From contig JAJPZL010000175.1 of NCBI GenBank assembly GCA_021204375.1, positions 1-15,910 on the forward strand: DNA of 15,910 bases, written 5' to 3'. The stretch is from Bacteroides sp. GTDB taxonomy: Bacteria; Bacteroidota; Bacteroidia; Bacteroidales; Bacteroidaceae. This document shows, one piece after another, positions 1 through 7,882 of the stretch (its first letter is position 1; the number at the start of each line of letters is the position of its first letter). The notes beneath the pieces were generated by a model, which ran no database searches, was not told where the DNA came from, and saw nothing but the letters and a program-made list of their open reading frames with translations. The translations under genes and the position numbers were made by a program.

Positions 1-8
1 AAGAAGAA

Positions 9-962
9 ATGAGAGTAATTGACCTGATAAAAGATAATAAAAAGACAGCATTTTCGTACGAAATACTTCCTCCCCTGAAAGGAACAGGAATTGGAAAATT
101 ACATGAAACCGTAGAAATGCTGAAAGAGTTTGATCCGAAATATATCAATATAACCACCCACCGCAGTGAATACGTATACCAGGATATGGGGAACGGTATG
201 TTCCGGCGTAACCGACTGAGAAGAAGGCCGGGTACGGTAGCTGTTGCGGCTGCCATCCAGAATAAGTACGATATTACTGTAGTACCTCACCTGCTTTGCA
301 GCGGATTCACCAAAGAGGAGACAGAGTATGTACTGCTGGACCTGCAATTCCTGGGTATTACCGACCTGCTGGTGCTGCGGGGTGACAAGGCTAAGCATGA
401 AAGCAGTTTTGTGCCGGAAGAGGGGGGTTACCGGTATACACTGGAACTTCAGGAACAGATCAATAATTTCAACAAAGGAATTTTTGTAGATGGTTCCCCG
501 ATCAAAGCAGTAGAGACTCCTTTTTCGTACGGGGTAGCCTGTTATCCGGAGAAACATGAAGAGTGCCCCAACCTGGATACGGATATCTACTGGCTGAAAA
601 AGAAGGTGGAGGCCGGTGCAGAGTATGCGGTAACGCAGCTTTTCTACGATAACCAAAAGTTCTTTGATTTTGTGGCAAAAGCGCGTGAAGCGGGAATTAC
701 TATCCCCATTATTCCGGGTATTAAACCGATGAAACGGGCAGCGCAGCTAAGCGTAGTATCTAAAACATTCAAAGTGGACCTGCCGGAAGAGCTCACTAAA
801 GAGGTGATGAAGTGTAAAAATGACGAAGCGGTAAAACAGATAGGAATTGAGTGGTGTGTCGCTCAGTGTAAAGAGCTGATCGCACATGGATTGCCCAGTA
901 TACATTTTTATTCGGTTGCCGCAGTAGATAGTATTAAAGAAGTTGCGAAGCAGATCTATTAA
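9..962 (+). CDS. metF: 5,10-methylenetetrahydrofolate reductase
   Basis: Cytoplasmic FAD enzyme that reduces 5,10-methylene-THF to 5-methyl-THF, the methyl donor for methionine synthesis. The 317-residue protein is a full-length single-domain MetF, slightly longer than the ~296-residue E. coli enzyme. Visible family motifs are FSYEILPP (residues 15-22, with Glu18 at the place of the catalytic Glu), LRGD (123-126, Asp at the flavin-contacting position), YPEKHEE (179-185), TQLFYD (209-214) and PIIPGIKPM (233-241). It ends with the usual HFYS stretch (299-302). The ATG follows an A/G-rich AAGAAGAA run. The frame stays open to the window edge, so a longer start cannot be fully excluded, but the N-terminus fits the family. 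Its TAA directly abuts the holB ATG, so the two genes are probably translated from one mRNA. Confidence 0.96.
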   Translation: MRVIDLIKDNKKTAFSYEILPPLKGTGIGKLHETVEMLKEFDPKYINITTHRSEYVYQDMGNGMFRRNRLRRRPGTVAVAAAIQNKYDITVVPHLLCSGFTKEETEYVLLDLQFLGITDLLVLRGDKAKHESSFVPEEGGYRYTLELQEQINNFNKGIFVDGSPIKAVETPFSYGVACYPEKHEECPNLDTDIYWLKKKVEAGAEYAVTQLFYDNQKFFDFVAKAREAGITIPIIPGIKPMKRAAQLSVVSKTFKVDLPEELTKEVMKCKNDEAVKQIGIEWCVAQCKELIAHGLPSIHFYSVAAVDSIKEVAKQIY

Positions 963-2090
963 ATGAGCTATTTCAGGGATATAGTAGGGCAGCAGGCAGT
1001 AAAGGCTAAACTGATCCGGGAGGTGCAGGAGGGAAAGATCCCGCATGCCCGGCTTATCTGTGGGCCGGAAGGGAGTGGAAAGCTACCGCTTGCCATTGCT
1101 TGTGCCCGTTATATATATTGCTACAACCGCTCAGCTACGGATGCTTGCGGAGTGTGTCCTTCCTGCGTAAAGTTCAACAAGCTGGTTCATCCGGACCTTC
1201 ACTTTATCTTTCCCGTGGTAAAGAAAAAGAGCGGAAAAGATGTGGTTTGTGACGACTATATCAAAGAGTGGAGAGACTTTACAGGAGCGAATCCTTACTT
1301 CAAGCTGAACCACTGGCTGGAAGAGATGGGAACAGAGAATGGACAAGCGGTTATCTATACCAAAGAGAGTGATGAGATCGTGCGGAAGCTCAGCCTGAAA
1401 TCGAGCGAAGGAGGTTATAAATCGGTGATCATCTGGTTACCGGAAAAGATGAAGACGGAGTGTGCCAACAAACTATTGAAGCTATTGGAAGAGCCGCCTG
1501 CAATGACCCTTTTTTTGCTGGTAACGGAAAAGCCGGACGAACTGTTGACAACCATCGTAAGCCGCACCCAATGTTTAGCAGTTCCCAAAACAGAAACAGA
1601 GGCCATTCTGGAGATGCTGGTCGGGAAGTATGGGCTAGAAGAGGCTACCGCCCGGGTGATCGCCCACCAGGCAAACGGGGATGTGATCAAAGCGATCGAG
1701 GCCCTTCATCTGAATGAGGAGAAGAAGCTTTTCTTCGACCTTTTTGTTAGTCTGATGCGCCTCTCCTACCAGCGAAAGATCAAAGAGATGAAGCTATGGA
1801 GCGAGCAGGTAAGTAGCATGGGTCGGGAAAGACAGAAAAACTTGCTGGATTACTGCCAGCGAATGATCCGGGAGAACTTTATCTTCAATTTCAGAAGACC
1901 GGAAATTGTCTATATGAACAACGAGGAGCAGCAGTTTGCCGCCCGGTTCGCTCCGTTTATCAATGAACGGAACATTGAAGGGATTCTCTACGAGATCAGC
2001 GAAGCCCAGCGGCACATTGAACAGAATGTAAATGTCAGAATAGTCTTTTTTGACTTTGCGTTGAAAATGATCGTTCTGCTGAAACAATAA
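963..2090 (+). CDS. holB: DNA polymerase III subunit delta' (clamp-loader subunit)
   Basis: Subunit of the clamp loader that places the sliding clamp on primed DNA. The 375-residue protein has an AAA+ N-terminal domain. A P-loop-like GPEGSGK (residues 34-40) is followed by Leu-Pro instead of Thr/Ser. The Walker B region is degenerate (IIWLPEKM, 156-163), followed by ANKLLKLLEEPP (168-179). Four cysteines (C53, C62, C65, C68) have the same spacing as the zinc site of E. coli delta' (C50, C59, C62, C65). SRTQC (200-204) sits at the SRC/sensor position carrying the arginine finger. These traits separate it from DnaX, which would have a complete Walker A and a long C-terminus. The start codon immediately follows the metF stop with no room for a separate ribosome site, which suggests coupled translation. 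Confidence 0.93.
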   Translation: MSYFRDIVGQQAVKAKLIREVQEGKIPHARLICGPEGSGKLPLAIACARYIYCYNRSATDACGVCPSCVKFNKLVHPDLHFIFPVVKKKSGKDVVCDDYIKEWRDFTGANPYFKLNHWLEEMGTENGQAVIYTKESDEIVRKLSLKSSEGGYKSVIIWLPEKMKTECANKLLKLLEEPPAMTLFLLVTEKPDELLTTIVSRTQCLAVPKTETEAILEMLVGKYGLEEATARVIAHQANGDVIKAIEALHLNEEKKLFFDLFVSLMRLSYQRKIKEMKLWSEQVSSMGRERQKNLLDYCQRMIRENFIFNFRRPEIVYMNNEEQQFAARFAPFINERNIEGILYEISEAQRHIEQNVNVRIVFFDFALKMIVLLKQ

Positions 2091-2144
2091 TAAATAATCT
2101 GTGCCTTTTTCCGAAAAAAGAAAAGAGCATACAACGATAGGAAA

Positions 2145-3458
2145 ATGGATTATATACTGAAGAACGGAAGCGGAAAACTTTGCTGTAAAGGGTGTTCCCG
2201 CCAGGATAAAAAACTAAATACATACGACTGGCTCGCCGATATACCGGGAAATACCGAAGCGTGTGAAATGGTAGAGGTCCAGTTCAAGAATACACGGAAA
2301 GGATATTTTAAGAACAGCAATAAACTCAAACTGGAAAAGGGAGATGTAGTGGCGGTAGAGGCTTCTCCGGGACATGACATTGGTACGGTCACCCTGACCG
2401 GACGCCTGGTGTTGCTGCAAATGAAGAAAGCCAACCTGAAGCCTGATGTAGAGATCAAACGGGTATACCGGAAGGCGAAACCGGTAGATATGGAGAAATT
2501 CCAGGAGGCCAAGAACAAAGAGCACGCTACCATGATACGGGCCAGGCAGATCGCTGCTAATCTCAACCTGGATATGAAGATCGGGAATGTGGAGTATCAG
2601 GGAGATGGCAATAAAGCTATTTTCTATTACATAGCGGATGAGCGTGTAGACTTCCGACAGCTGATCAAAGTACTGGCAGAGGCTTTCCGGGTACGTATTG
2701 AGATGAAACAGATCGGAGCACGCCAGGAGGCCGGACGCATCGGGGGAATTGGTCCCTGTGGCCGGGAACTCTGTTGTGCCACCTGGATGACCAGCTTTGT
2801 TTCGGTATCGACCAATGCGGCCCGTTTCCAGGAGATCTCGCTGAACCCGCAAAAGCTGGCCGGACAATGTGCTAAATTGAAGTGTTGCCTGAATTACGAA
2901 GTAGATTGCTATGTGGAGGCACAGAAAAGATTTCCTTCCCGGGAGATCGAACTGGAGACCAAAGATGGTATTTACTACTTCTTTAAAGCCGATATCCTGG
3001 CCGGTGAGATCTCTTATTCAAGCGATAAGAATTTTGCAGCTAACCTGGTTACCATCAGCACCAAACGGGTTTTTGAGGTGATTACCATGAACCGGAAAGG
3101 TATTAAGCCGGACAGACTCTCGGAAGAAGAGAAGAAGATAGAAGTTCAGAAACCGGTAGACCTGGTTGAACAGGAGAGCCTGACACGCTTTGATAAACGG
3201 AAATCCGGCGAAGCCGACCGGAAAAAGAGAAAAAAGAAGAGACCGGTTACAGGTGGAAATGGAACCGGAGAGAAAATAGCCAGGCCCAATACAACCGGCA
3301 ACAGGCCTCAGCCCCAGTGGGAAAGGCCACAACGGCCACAGCCCCAAAACGAGGCTTCCCGGAAAGAAGGGGGTAACGACAGGCCCAGAAAGAACAAAAA
3401 CCGGAACAACAGACCACCCCGACCGAAAGGACCGCAAAACAATGAACAAAGCAGTTAG
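2145..3458 (+). CDS. ricT: RicT/YaaT-like PSP1-domain protein with basic tail
   Basis: The PSP1 C-terminal domain is clear: GRIGGIGPCGRELCC (residues 197-211) and SLNPQKLAGQCAKLKCCL (232-249), with two matching C-x4-CC sets (C205/C210/C211 and C242/C247/C248). In Bacillus, RicT is part of the RicA-RicF-RicT iron-sulfur complex that aids RNase Y maturation of mRNAs; these cysteines correspond to its cluster ligands. Here there is also an N-terminal CCKGC (13-17). The tail (about 351-437) is lysine/arginine-rich, then Pro/Gln/Asn-rich with an RPQPQ repeat, is probably disordered, and makes the protein about 160 residues longer than Bacillus YaaT. The gene lies 54 bases after holB, the same order as holB-yaaT in Bacillus. 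It overlaps gldH by 17 bases. Family membership is sure; the cellular role in this lineage is inferred. Confidence 0.85.
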   Translation: MDYILKNGSGKLCCKGCSRQDKKLNTYDWLADIPGNTEACEMVEVQFKNTRKGYFKNSNKLKLEKGDVVAVEASPGHDIGTVTLTGRLVLLQMKKANLKPDVEIKRVYRKAKPVDMEKFQEAKNKEHATMIRARQIAANLNLDMKIGNVEYQGDGNKAIFYYIADERVDFRQLIKVLAEAFRVRIEMKQIGARQEAGRIGGIGPCGRELCCATWMTSFVSVSTNAARFQEISLNPQKLAGQCAKLKCCLNYEVDCYVEAQKRFPSREIELETKDGIYYFFKADILAGEISYSSDKNFAANLVTISTKRVFEVITMNRKGIKPDRLSEEEKKIEVQKPVDLVEQESLTRFDKRKSGEADRKKRKKKRPVTGGNGTGEKIARPNTTGNRPQPQWERPQRPQPQNEASRKEGGNDRPRKNKNRNNRPPRPKGPQNNEQSS

Positions 3459-3909
3459 ATCGCTCTTTTTTGTCCCTTTGATCCTGCTGGCAGGGTGTAC
3501 CGGCAGTACAGTATATCACTCTTATTCTCCCCTCCCTCCGGAGGGATGGAGTAAGAGTGACACTCTTTTTCACACAGTCTCTTTACAGGATTCTCTCCCC
3601 GCACAGTACCTTCTTTCCGCAGAGATCCGGAATAACGGCAGCTATCCTTACCGGGATATTTACCTGTTGCTGCATCACAACCTGGCAGACTCCTGCCTCT
3701 ATCAGGCAGATACCCTCCATATTACACTGGCCGGTGAAGAGGGAACCTGGCTGGGCTCCGGTTTCGGGAACCGGTATCAGCTATCGGCTCCCTGGTTCAC
3801 CTTCACCCCTTCCCGCAGCGGGATCCATACTTTTAAACTCACACACGGTATGCAGGATACGTTATTGAAGGGTATTCCGGATATAGGATTAAAGATCGAA
3901 AAGCAGTAA
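3442..3909 (+). CDS. gldH: GldH-family lipoprotein
   Basis: Small 155-residue protein with a clear lipoprotein signal peptide: basic MNKAVR, a hydrophobic core (residues 7-17) and an LAGC lipobox with Cys19 as the likely lipidated residue. The mature part (20-155) is a beta-rich soluble domain with short runs typical of GldH (for example EIRNNGSYPYRDIYLLLHHN, 61-80). GldH is needed for gliding in Flavobacterium, but homologues are also kept by Bacteroidales that do not glide, so the name marks the family rather than a motility role here. The start lies inside the ricT tail, with a 17-base overlap in a different frame, so ribosomes probably reinitiate from ricT. No acidic lipoprotein-export signal follows Cys19, which gives no support for surface exposure. 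The family call rests on length, signal, domain pattern and position after ricT. Confidence 0.8.
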   Translation: MNKAVRSLFFVPLILLAGCTGSTVYHSYSPLPPEGWSKSDTLFHTVSLQDSLPAQYLLSAEIRNNGSYPYRDIYLLLHHNLADSCLYQADTLHITLAGEEGTWLGSGFGNRYQLSAPWFTFTPSRSGIHTFKLTHGMQDTLLKGIPDIGLKIEKQ

Positions 3910-4092
3910 TTTATTTAGGTTCGTTTCTCTATGAGTCCGGTCTTCAACCTGTTTGTGTGCTACCGTACGATAATATTCGTCTCTACACCTTTCTGTGTTC
4001 ACCGGGAAATACTCTCCCGATGAACAAAATTCCACAAAAACCCTTATCAAGAAATATGTATCGGATATGAGAGATAAACACCTCACAGCTAC
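3910..4092. other. Convergent intergenic gap between gldH and rodA
   Basis: Two transcription units meet here, so shared termination is expected. The best structure is an imperfect inverted repeat pairing 3999-4007 with 4015-4023 (TCACCGGGA and TCCCGATGA, one C/A mismatch, 7-base loop), but neither side has a T-run. A 65-codon minus-strand frame covers the gap but has no homology I recognise and overlaps the gldH end; I do not call it a gene. Confidence 0.5.
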
Positions 4093-5550
4093 TTAAAACC
4101 GCTCCCGCTGCCCGGCATCAATACGCAGGAAAACAAAGAGCAGGATGGTAAATCCCCAGAGCGAAGAGCCGCCGTAACTGAAGAAGGGGAGCGGAATACC
4201 GATTACCGGGGTAAGCCCCAGTACCATGCCTATATTAATAAAGATATGGAAAAGGAAGATACTCACCACCGAATACCCATATACCCGGCCGAAGACACTG
4301 TTTTGCCGTTCGGAAAGGACCACCAGGCGCAGGATGAGTGCCAGGAAAAGCAGTAGCACAAAGGTAGAACCTATAAAGCCCTGCTCCTCTCCGATCGTAC
4401 AGAAAATAAAGTCCGTATCCTGTTCGGGTACATATTTCAGTTTGGTCTGGGTACCGTTCAGAAACCCTTTTCCGTTTAATCCTCCGGAGCCTATGGCTAT
4501 TTTAGACTGGTTCACATTGTAGCCGGCCCCGGCGAGATCTTCTTCCATACCCAATACGACTTTAATACGGATCTGCTGGTGGGGCTCCAGAATTTCATCA
4601 AAGACATATTCGCTGGAAAAGAGAAAGCCCACCGAACCTACCGTAAAGAGCGCGATCAGCAAATATTGATAGCTGCGCATACTAAGGGCGCGGAAAAGCA
4701 GGTAGAGGGTCAGGAGGATACTCATTCCAATGAGTACCCAGGCCATATCAAAGAGATAGATAAATTCGGAAACGATATAGGTGATCAGGGCTCCGGCCAG
4801 GATCAGCACGATCATTCTCCGGGTCTCCTCCCGGTTCCGGGTATATATACTCACCATTACTGCCGAAAAGAGCAGGATTATAAGCAGGACGGAGAACTCA
4901 CCGATAGAGGTAACAGTACCTTCAAACATCTCCGGCCTGAAACGGGTACCCACCACAAAGTAAATAACCGCACAAATTCCACAGAATAGAATTCCTCCCG
5001 GCATCCCTTCCCGGTAAAGGACCAGAAAGAAAGTGAGGTAGACCAGGGCGGTTCCTGTCTCTTTCTGGAGAATGATCAGGATCATAGGAAGCATAAATAT
5101 ACCTGCACATATAGCCGTATCTTTCCATTTCCTCAGGGAAAAAGAGTAGTTGTTCATAAATTTGGCCAGGGCCAGGGCTGTGGTGAACTTGGCAAACTCA
5201 GCGGGTTGAAGGCTGATAGGCCCGAGCGGTATCCAGGAACGGGAACCCTTTACATCCGGTGCAATGAAGATGGTAAGGATCAATAGCAGGATCATCGCAA
5301 AGTAGATCAGATAGGCAAAAGTATCGTAAAAGCGATCTTCCAGCATCAATAGAATGAAACCCACCCCGAAAGAGCAGATAATCCAGACAAACTGTTTACC
5401 GGCACGGGTAGAAAAATCAAAAAAATCCCGCTCCCCATAATCATAACTGGCTCCGCAGATACTGAACCAGCCGCATACCATCAGTATAACAAAGAGTAAT
5501 ACTGTGATCCGGTCAATTGACTTCCACAAACTAACGCTCCTGGTTCCCAT
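4093..5550 (-). CDS. rodA: SEDS peptidoglycan glycosyltransferase RodA
   Basis: Integral membrane polymerase that joins lipid II into glycan strands during cell elongation, working with PBP2. SEDS motifs are visible: GSRSWIPLGPISLQPAEFAK (residues 102-121), GTAL (166-169), HQQIR (324-328), GSGGLNGKGFLNGTQ (354-368), PEQDTDFIF (375-383, with Asp380 at the catalytic position) and GIPLPFFSYGGSS (451-463). At 485 residues it is over 100 longer than E. coli RodA. Most of the excess is a block at about 216-311 with four added hydrophobic segments, which keeps the topology even. FtsW is the alternative, but the direct pairing with mrdA and the mre genes favours RodA. The start overlaps the end of mrdA by 20 bases, which would tie its translation to PBP2. 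It is the last gene of the elongasome group. Confidence 0.95.
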   Translation of the reverse strand: MGTRSVSLWKSIDRITVLLFVILMVCGWFSICGASYDYGERDFFDFSTRAGKQFVWIICSFGVGFILLMLEDRFYDTFAYLIYFAMILLLILTIFIAPDVKGSRSWIPLGPISLQPAEFAKFTTALALAKFMNNYSFSLRKWKDTAICAGIFMLPMILIILQKETGTALVYLTFFLVLYREGMPGGILFCGICAVIYFVVGTRFRPEMFEGTVTSIGEFSVLLIILLFSAVMVSIYTRNREETRRMIVLILAGALITYIVSEFIYLFDMAWVLIGMSILLTLYLLFRALSMRSYQYLLIALFTVGSVGFLFSSEYVFDEILEPHQQIRIKVVLGMEEDLAGAGYNVNQSKIAIGSGGLNGKGFLNGTQTKLKYVPEQDTDFIFCTIGEEQGFIGSTFVLLLFLALILRLVVLSERQNSVFGRVYGYSVVSIFLFHIFINIGMVLGLTPVIGIPLPFFSYGGSSLWGFTILLFVFLRIDAGQRERF

Positions 5551-7378
5551 AATAGATCGGTCTGTTGATTATATACTCTTTACGTGCTTCACTGGTAGGA
5601 GAGAGCTCCCGGGTAAGATACTTTTCAATCATCATCGAGCCGATCGGTACCCCAAAAGTAGCTCCGAACCCACCATTCTCCACATAGACACAAATGGCTA
5701 TTTTAGGATTATCCATCGGTGCAAATCCCATAAAGATAGAGTGGTCCTGCTCACGGTTCTGGGCCGTCCCGGTTTTGCCGCACATCTCTATGCCGGGAAT
5801 AGCTCCGGAGCGGCAGGTCCCTCCCGTAACAGCCGCACGCATTCCTTCCACTATCTTTTCATAATGGACTCTGTCTACAGAGGTATAACGAGGGGTTCTG
5901 TAAATACTATCCAACTCAGCATCTTCAATCTCTTTGACAATATGCGGGGTAACAAAATATCCCCGGTTGGCAATGGTGGCTCCCAGATTGGCAATTTGCA
6001 GGGGAGTAGCCAATATCTCTCCCTGTCCGATAGCAATACTGATAACGGTAAGCCCACTCCACCGCTTGTTGTAATTATCATCATAATACCCCGAATTAGG
6101 AATAAATCCGCGTTTTTCTCCGGGTACATCAGAACCCAGCGGATAACCAAAACCCATGGAGACCAGATGATCTTTCCATACGGTGAGTGCATTCTGCGGA
6201 CTTCCATACTTTTTATCGCCTATCATCCGGTAAAGCCCCCAGCAGAAATAGGAGTTACACGAAGTAGCCAGCGCAGGTACTAAAGGTAAAGGGGACCCGT
6301 GAGGGTGGCATCCTACCCGTAATCCCGCATAAACAAATCCGTGAGAACAGGGATAGTTGGTATGTTCATCCACAATACCTTCCTGAAGGAAGATCAACCC
6401 CTGGGCCGGTTTAAAAGTAGAGCCCGGCGGGTAAGCACCGATCACAGCCCGGTTCAGCAGCGGTTTCATCGGGTCCCGGGCCAGCATCGTATGATTATTA
6501 CCGCGTTGCCGGCCTACCATCATTTTGGGATCAAAATTGGGCGAAGAGACCATACAGAGTATCTCTCCGGTCTCCGGTTCTATAGCCACGATACTGCCTA
6601 ACTTTCCGGCCAGCAGCTCTTCACCCAACATTTGTAGCTCAATATCCAGGCTTAACCTTAAATTCTTTCCTGGAACAGGTTTCCGGTCGAACGCCCCGTC
6701 CATATAACTTCCCTGTATACGTCCGTGAGCATCCCTGAGTAAGATCTCTACTCCCTTCTCTCCACACAGATGCTGTTCGTAAGAGCGTTCTATACCCTGC
6801 TTTCCGATATAGTCTCCCCGTCGGTAATAGTCATCGTTCTCAATCTCCCTTTTGGATACCTCTCCGATATCTCCCAGCGCATGACAGGCAGCGTTATAGG
6901 AATACTGGCGGATAGTACGGCGCTGGAGGTAGAAACCGGAGAACTTAAAAAGCTTCTCCTGGAATACACCAATCTCTTCGGCAGATAGCTGGGTCATAAA
7001 TGTCTGGTGGGTATAACGGGAGTACCCGGGGTTCTGCCGCCGGTCCCGCATATCTTCTATCCGTTTGAGAAAGTACTCTTTGCTTATATGAAGGGTATGG
7101 CACAGGTCCATTGTATCGAGATTGACCACTTCGCGGGGTACCATGGTTATATCGTAGGCAGGCTGGTTGAACACCAGTAGTTTTCCGGTACGGTCGTACA
7201 TATTCCCGCGGGCCGGGAAGAGTGTTTTATGCAGGAAAGCATTGCTGTCGGCATTCTTTTTATACTGTTCGGTCATGATCTGCAGATCAAAAAGCCGCAG
7301 GACATAGATAAGCACAATGACGATAGTAACGCCGCCAATGACATACTTCCGCTTTTCCAGGTTGTAATTCTTCGCCAT
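5531..7378 (-). CDS. mrdA: Penicillin-binding protein 2 (elongasome transpeptidase)
   Basis: Class B PBP that cross-links new peptidoglycan in the lateral wall; the target of mecillinam-type beta-lactams in other bacteria. The 615-residue protein has a short cytoplasmic tail, one membrane anchor (about residues 13-30), the PBP dimerisation/pedestal region opening with FPARGNMYDRTG (54-65), and a transpeptidase domain from about 240. The three active-site motifs are complete: S320-T-F-K323 (nucleophile Ser320), S373-C-N375 and K535-T-G537. IGQGE (450-454) is also typical of the class. It starts 3 bases after the mreD stop and its end overlaps rodA by 20 bases, the classic PBP2-RodA pairing. 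Neighbours and length separate it from the division enzyme FtsI. Confidence 0.96.
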   Translation of the reverse strand: MAKNYNLEKRKYVIGGVTIVIVLIYVLRLFDLQIMTEQYKKNADSNAFLHKTLFPARGNMYDRTGKLLVFNQPAYDITMVPREVVNLDTMDLCHTLHISKEYFLKRIEDMRDRRQNPGYSRYTHQTFMTQLSAEEIGVFQEKLFKFSGFYLQRRTIRQYSYNAACHALGDIGEVSKREIENDDYYRRGDYIGKQGIERSYEQHLCGEKGVEILLRDAHGRIQGSYMDGAFDRKPVPGKNLRLSLDIELQMLGEELLAGKLGSIVAIEPETGEILCMVSSPNFDPKMMVGRQRGNNHTMLARDPMKPLLNRAVIGAYPPGSTFKPAQGLIFLQEGIVDEHTNYPCSHGFVYAGLRVGCHPHGSPLPLVPALATSCNSYFCWGLYRMIGDKKYGSPQNALTVWKDHLVSMGFGYPLGSDVPGEKRGFIPNSGYYDDNYNKRWSGLTVISIAIGQGEILATPLQIANLGATIANRGYFVTPHIVKEIEDAELDSIYRTPRYTSVDRVHYEKIVEGMRAAVTGGTCRSGAIPGIEMCGKTGTAQNREQDHSIFMGFAPMDNPKIAICVYVENGGFGATFGVPIGSMMIEKYLTRELSPTSEARKEYIINRPIYYGNQER

Positions 7379-7381
7379 ACG

Positions 7382-7882
7382 TTATCTCTTCCTTATACCT
7401 TCCAGCGCCAGTATACAAAGCAGGGTCAGTAGGGTACTGGTAACGATCCTTAACAAGAGCAAATGTAGTGCGTAAAAAGAGAACGACTCTACGATGAACA
7501 ACATCGTATGGTGCAGCAGAACGATCACTCCTGCATATTTCAGGAAAGGGGTAAAACCCAGCGACTGGATAGAGGAAGTAAAATCCTCCAGGTTATCGCG
7601 GGGAGAAAAAAACCGCAGGAACAGCGGACAGGAGAAAGCAGCAAATACGGTGGCAGCCGCATTCATACCGGGGGTATCGGAAAATACATCTACCAATAAC
7701 CCGATCAGAAAGGCCCACAACATCAATTCATTGCGTGAAGTATGGGTACTGAACTTCAGGATAAAGTAGATATAGAGGAAAGGGGTTGCCAGCCCTCCGA
7801 GACTCACATTATTAAGTACCAGTACCTGTAACAGCACCAATCCGATCAACCAGCATATTCTGTTTATATAGACAACGATCAT
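7382..7882 (-). CDS. mreD: Rod shape-determining membrane protein MreD
   Basis: Small integral membrane protein of the elongasome that binds MreC. The 166 residues are almost wholly hydrophobic, with about five predicted membrane segments (roughly 5-22, 31-45, 53-68, 75-92 and 115-160, the last probably two). The short motif GLLVDVFSDTPGMNAAA (residues 61-77) matches the conserved Gly/Asp/Pro-Gly pattern of MreD. Sequence conservation in the family is low, so much of the identification comes from position: the start overlaps the mreC stop in an ATGA junction (7879-7882), and mrdA begins 3 bases after its TAA. Translation is therefore likely coupled on both sides. Confidence 0.9.
   Translation of the reverse strand: MIVVYINRICWLIGLVLLQVLVLNNVSLGGLATPFLYIYFILKFSTHTSRNELMLWAFLIGLLVDVFSDTPGMNAAATVFAAFSCPLFLRFFSPRDNLEDFTSSIQSLGFTPFLKYAGVIVLLHHTMLFIVESFSFYALHLLLLRIVTSTLLTLLCILALEGIRKR

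Noticed and set aside
1060..1560. DnaX (tau/gamma) as an identity for the second gene
   Set aside because: The P-loop lacks Thr/Ser, Walker B is degenerate, and the length and Cys spacing fit delta' instead.
2105..2120. CTTTTT-CCGA-AAAAAG hairpin between holB and ricT as a terminator
   Set aside because: The stem is almost all A-T pairs and is followed by A's rather than T's on the plus strand; too weak to end transcription.
3889..4086. 65-codon minus-strand frame across the gldH-rodA gap
   Set aside because: No known family, no start signal, overlaps the gldH end and sits in a convergent gap; likely chance.
5504..6283. 259-codon plus-strand frame opposite mrdA and the rodA start
   Set aside because: Antisense to the complete transpeptidase domain of PBP2; composition is not protein-like and no domain is seen.
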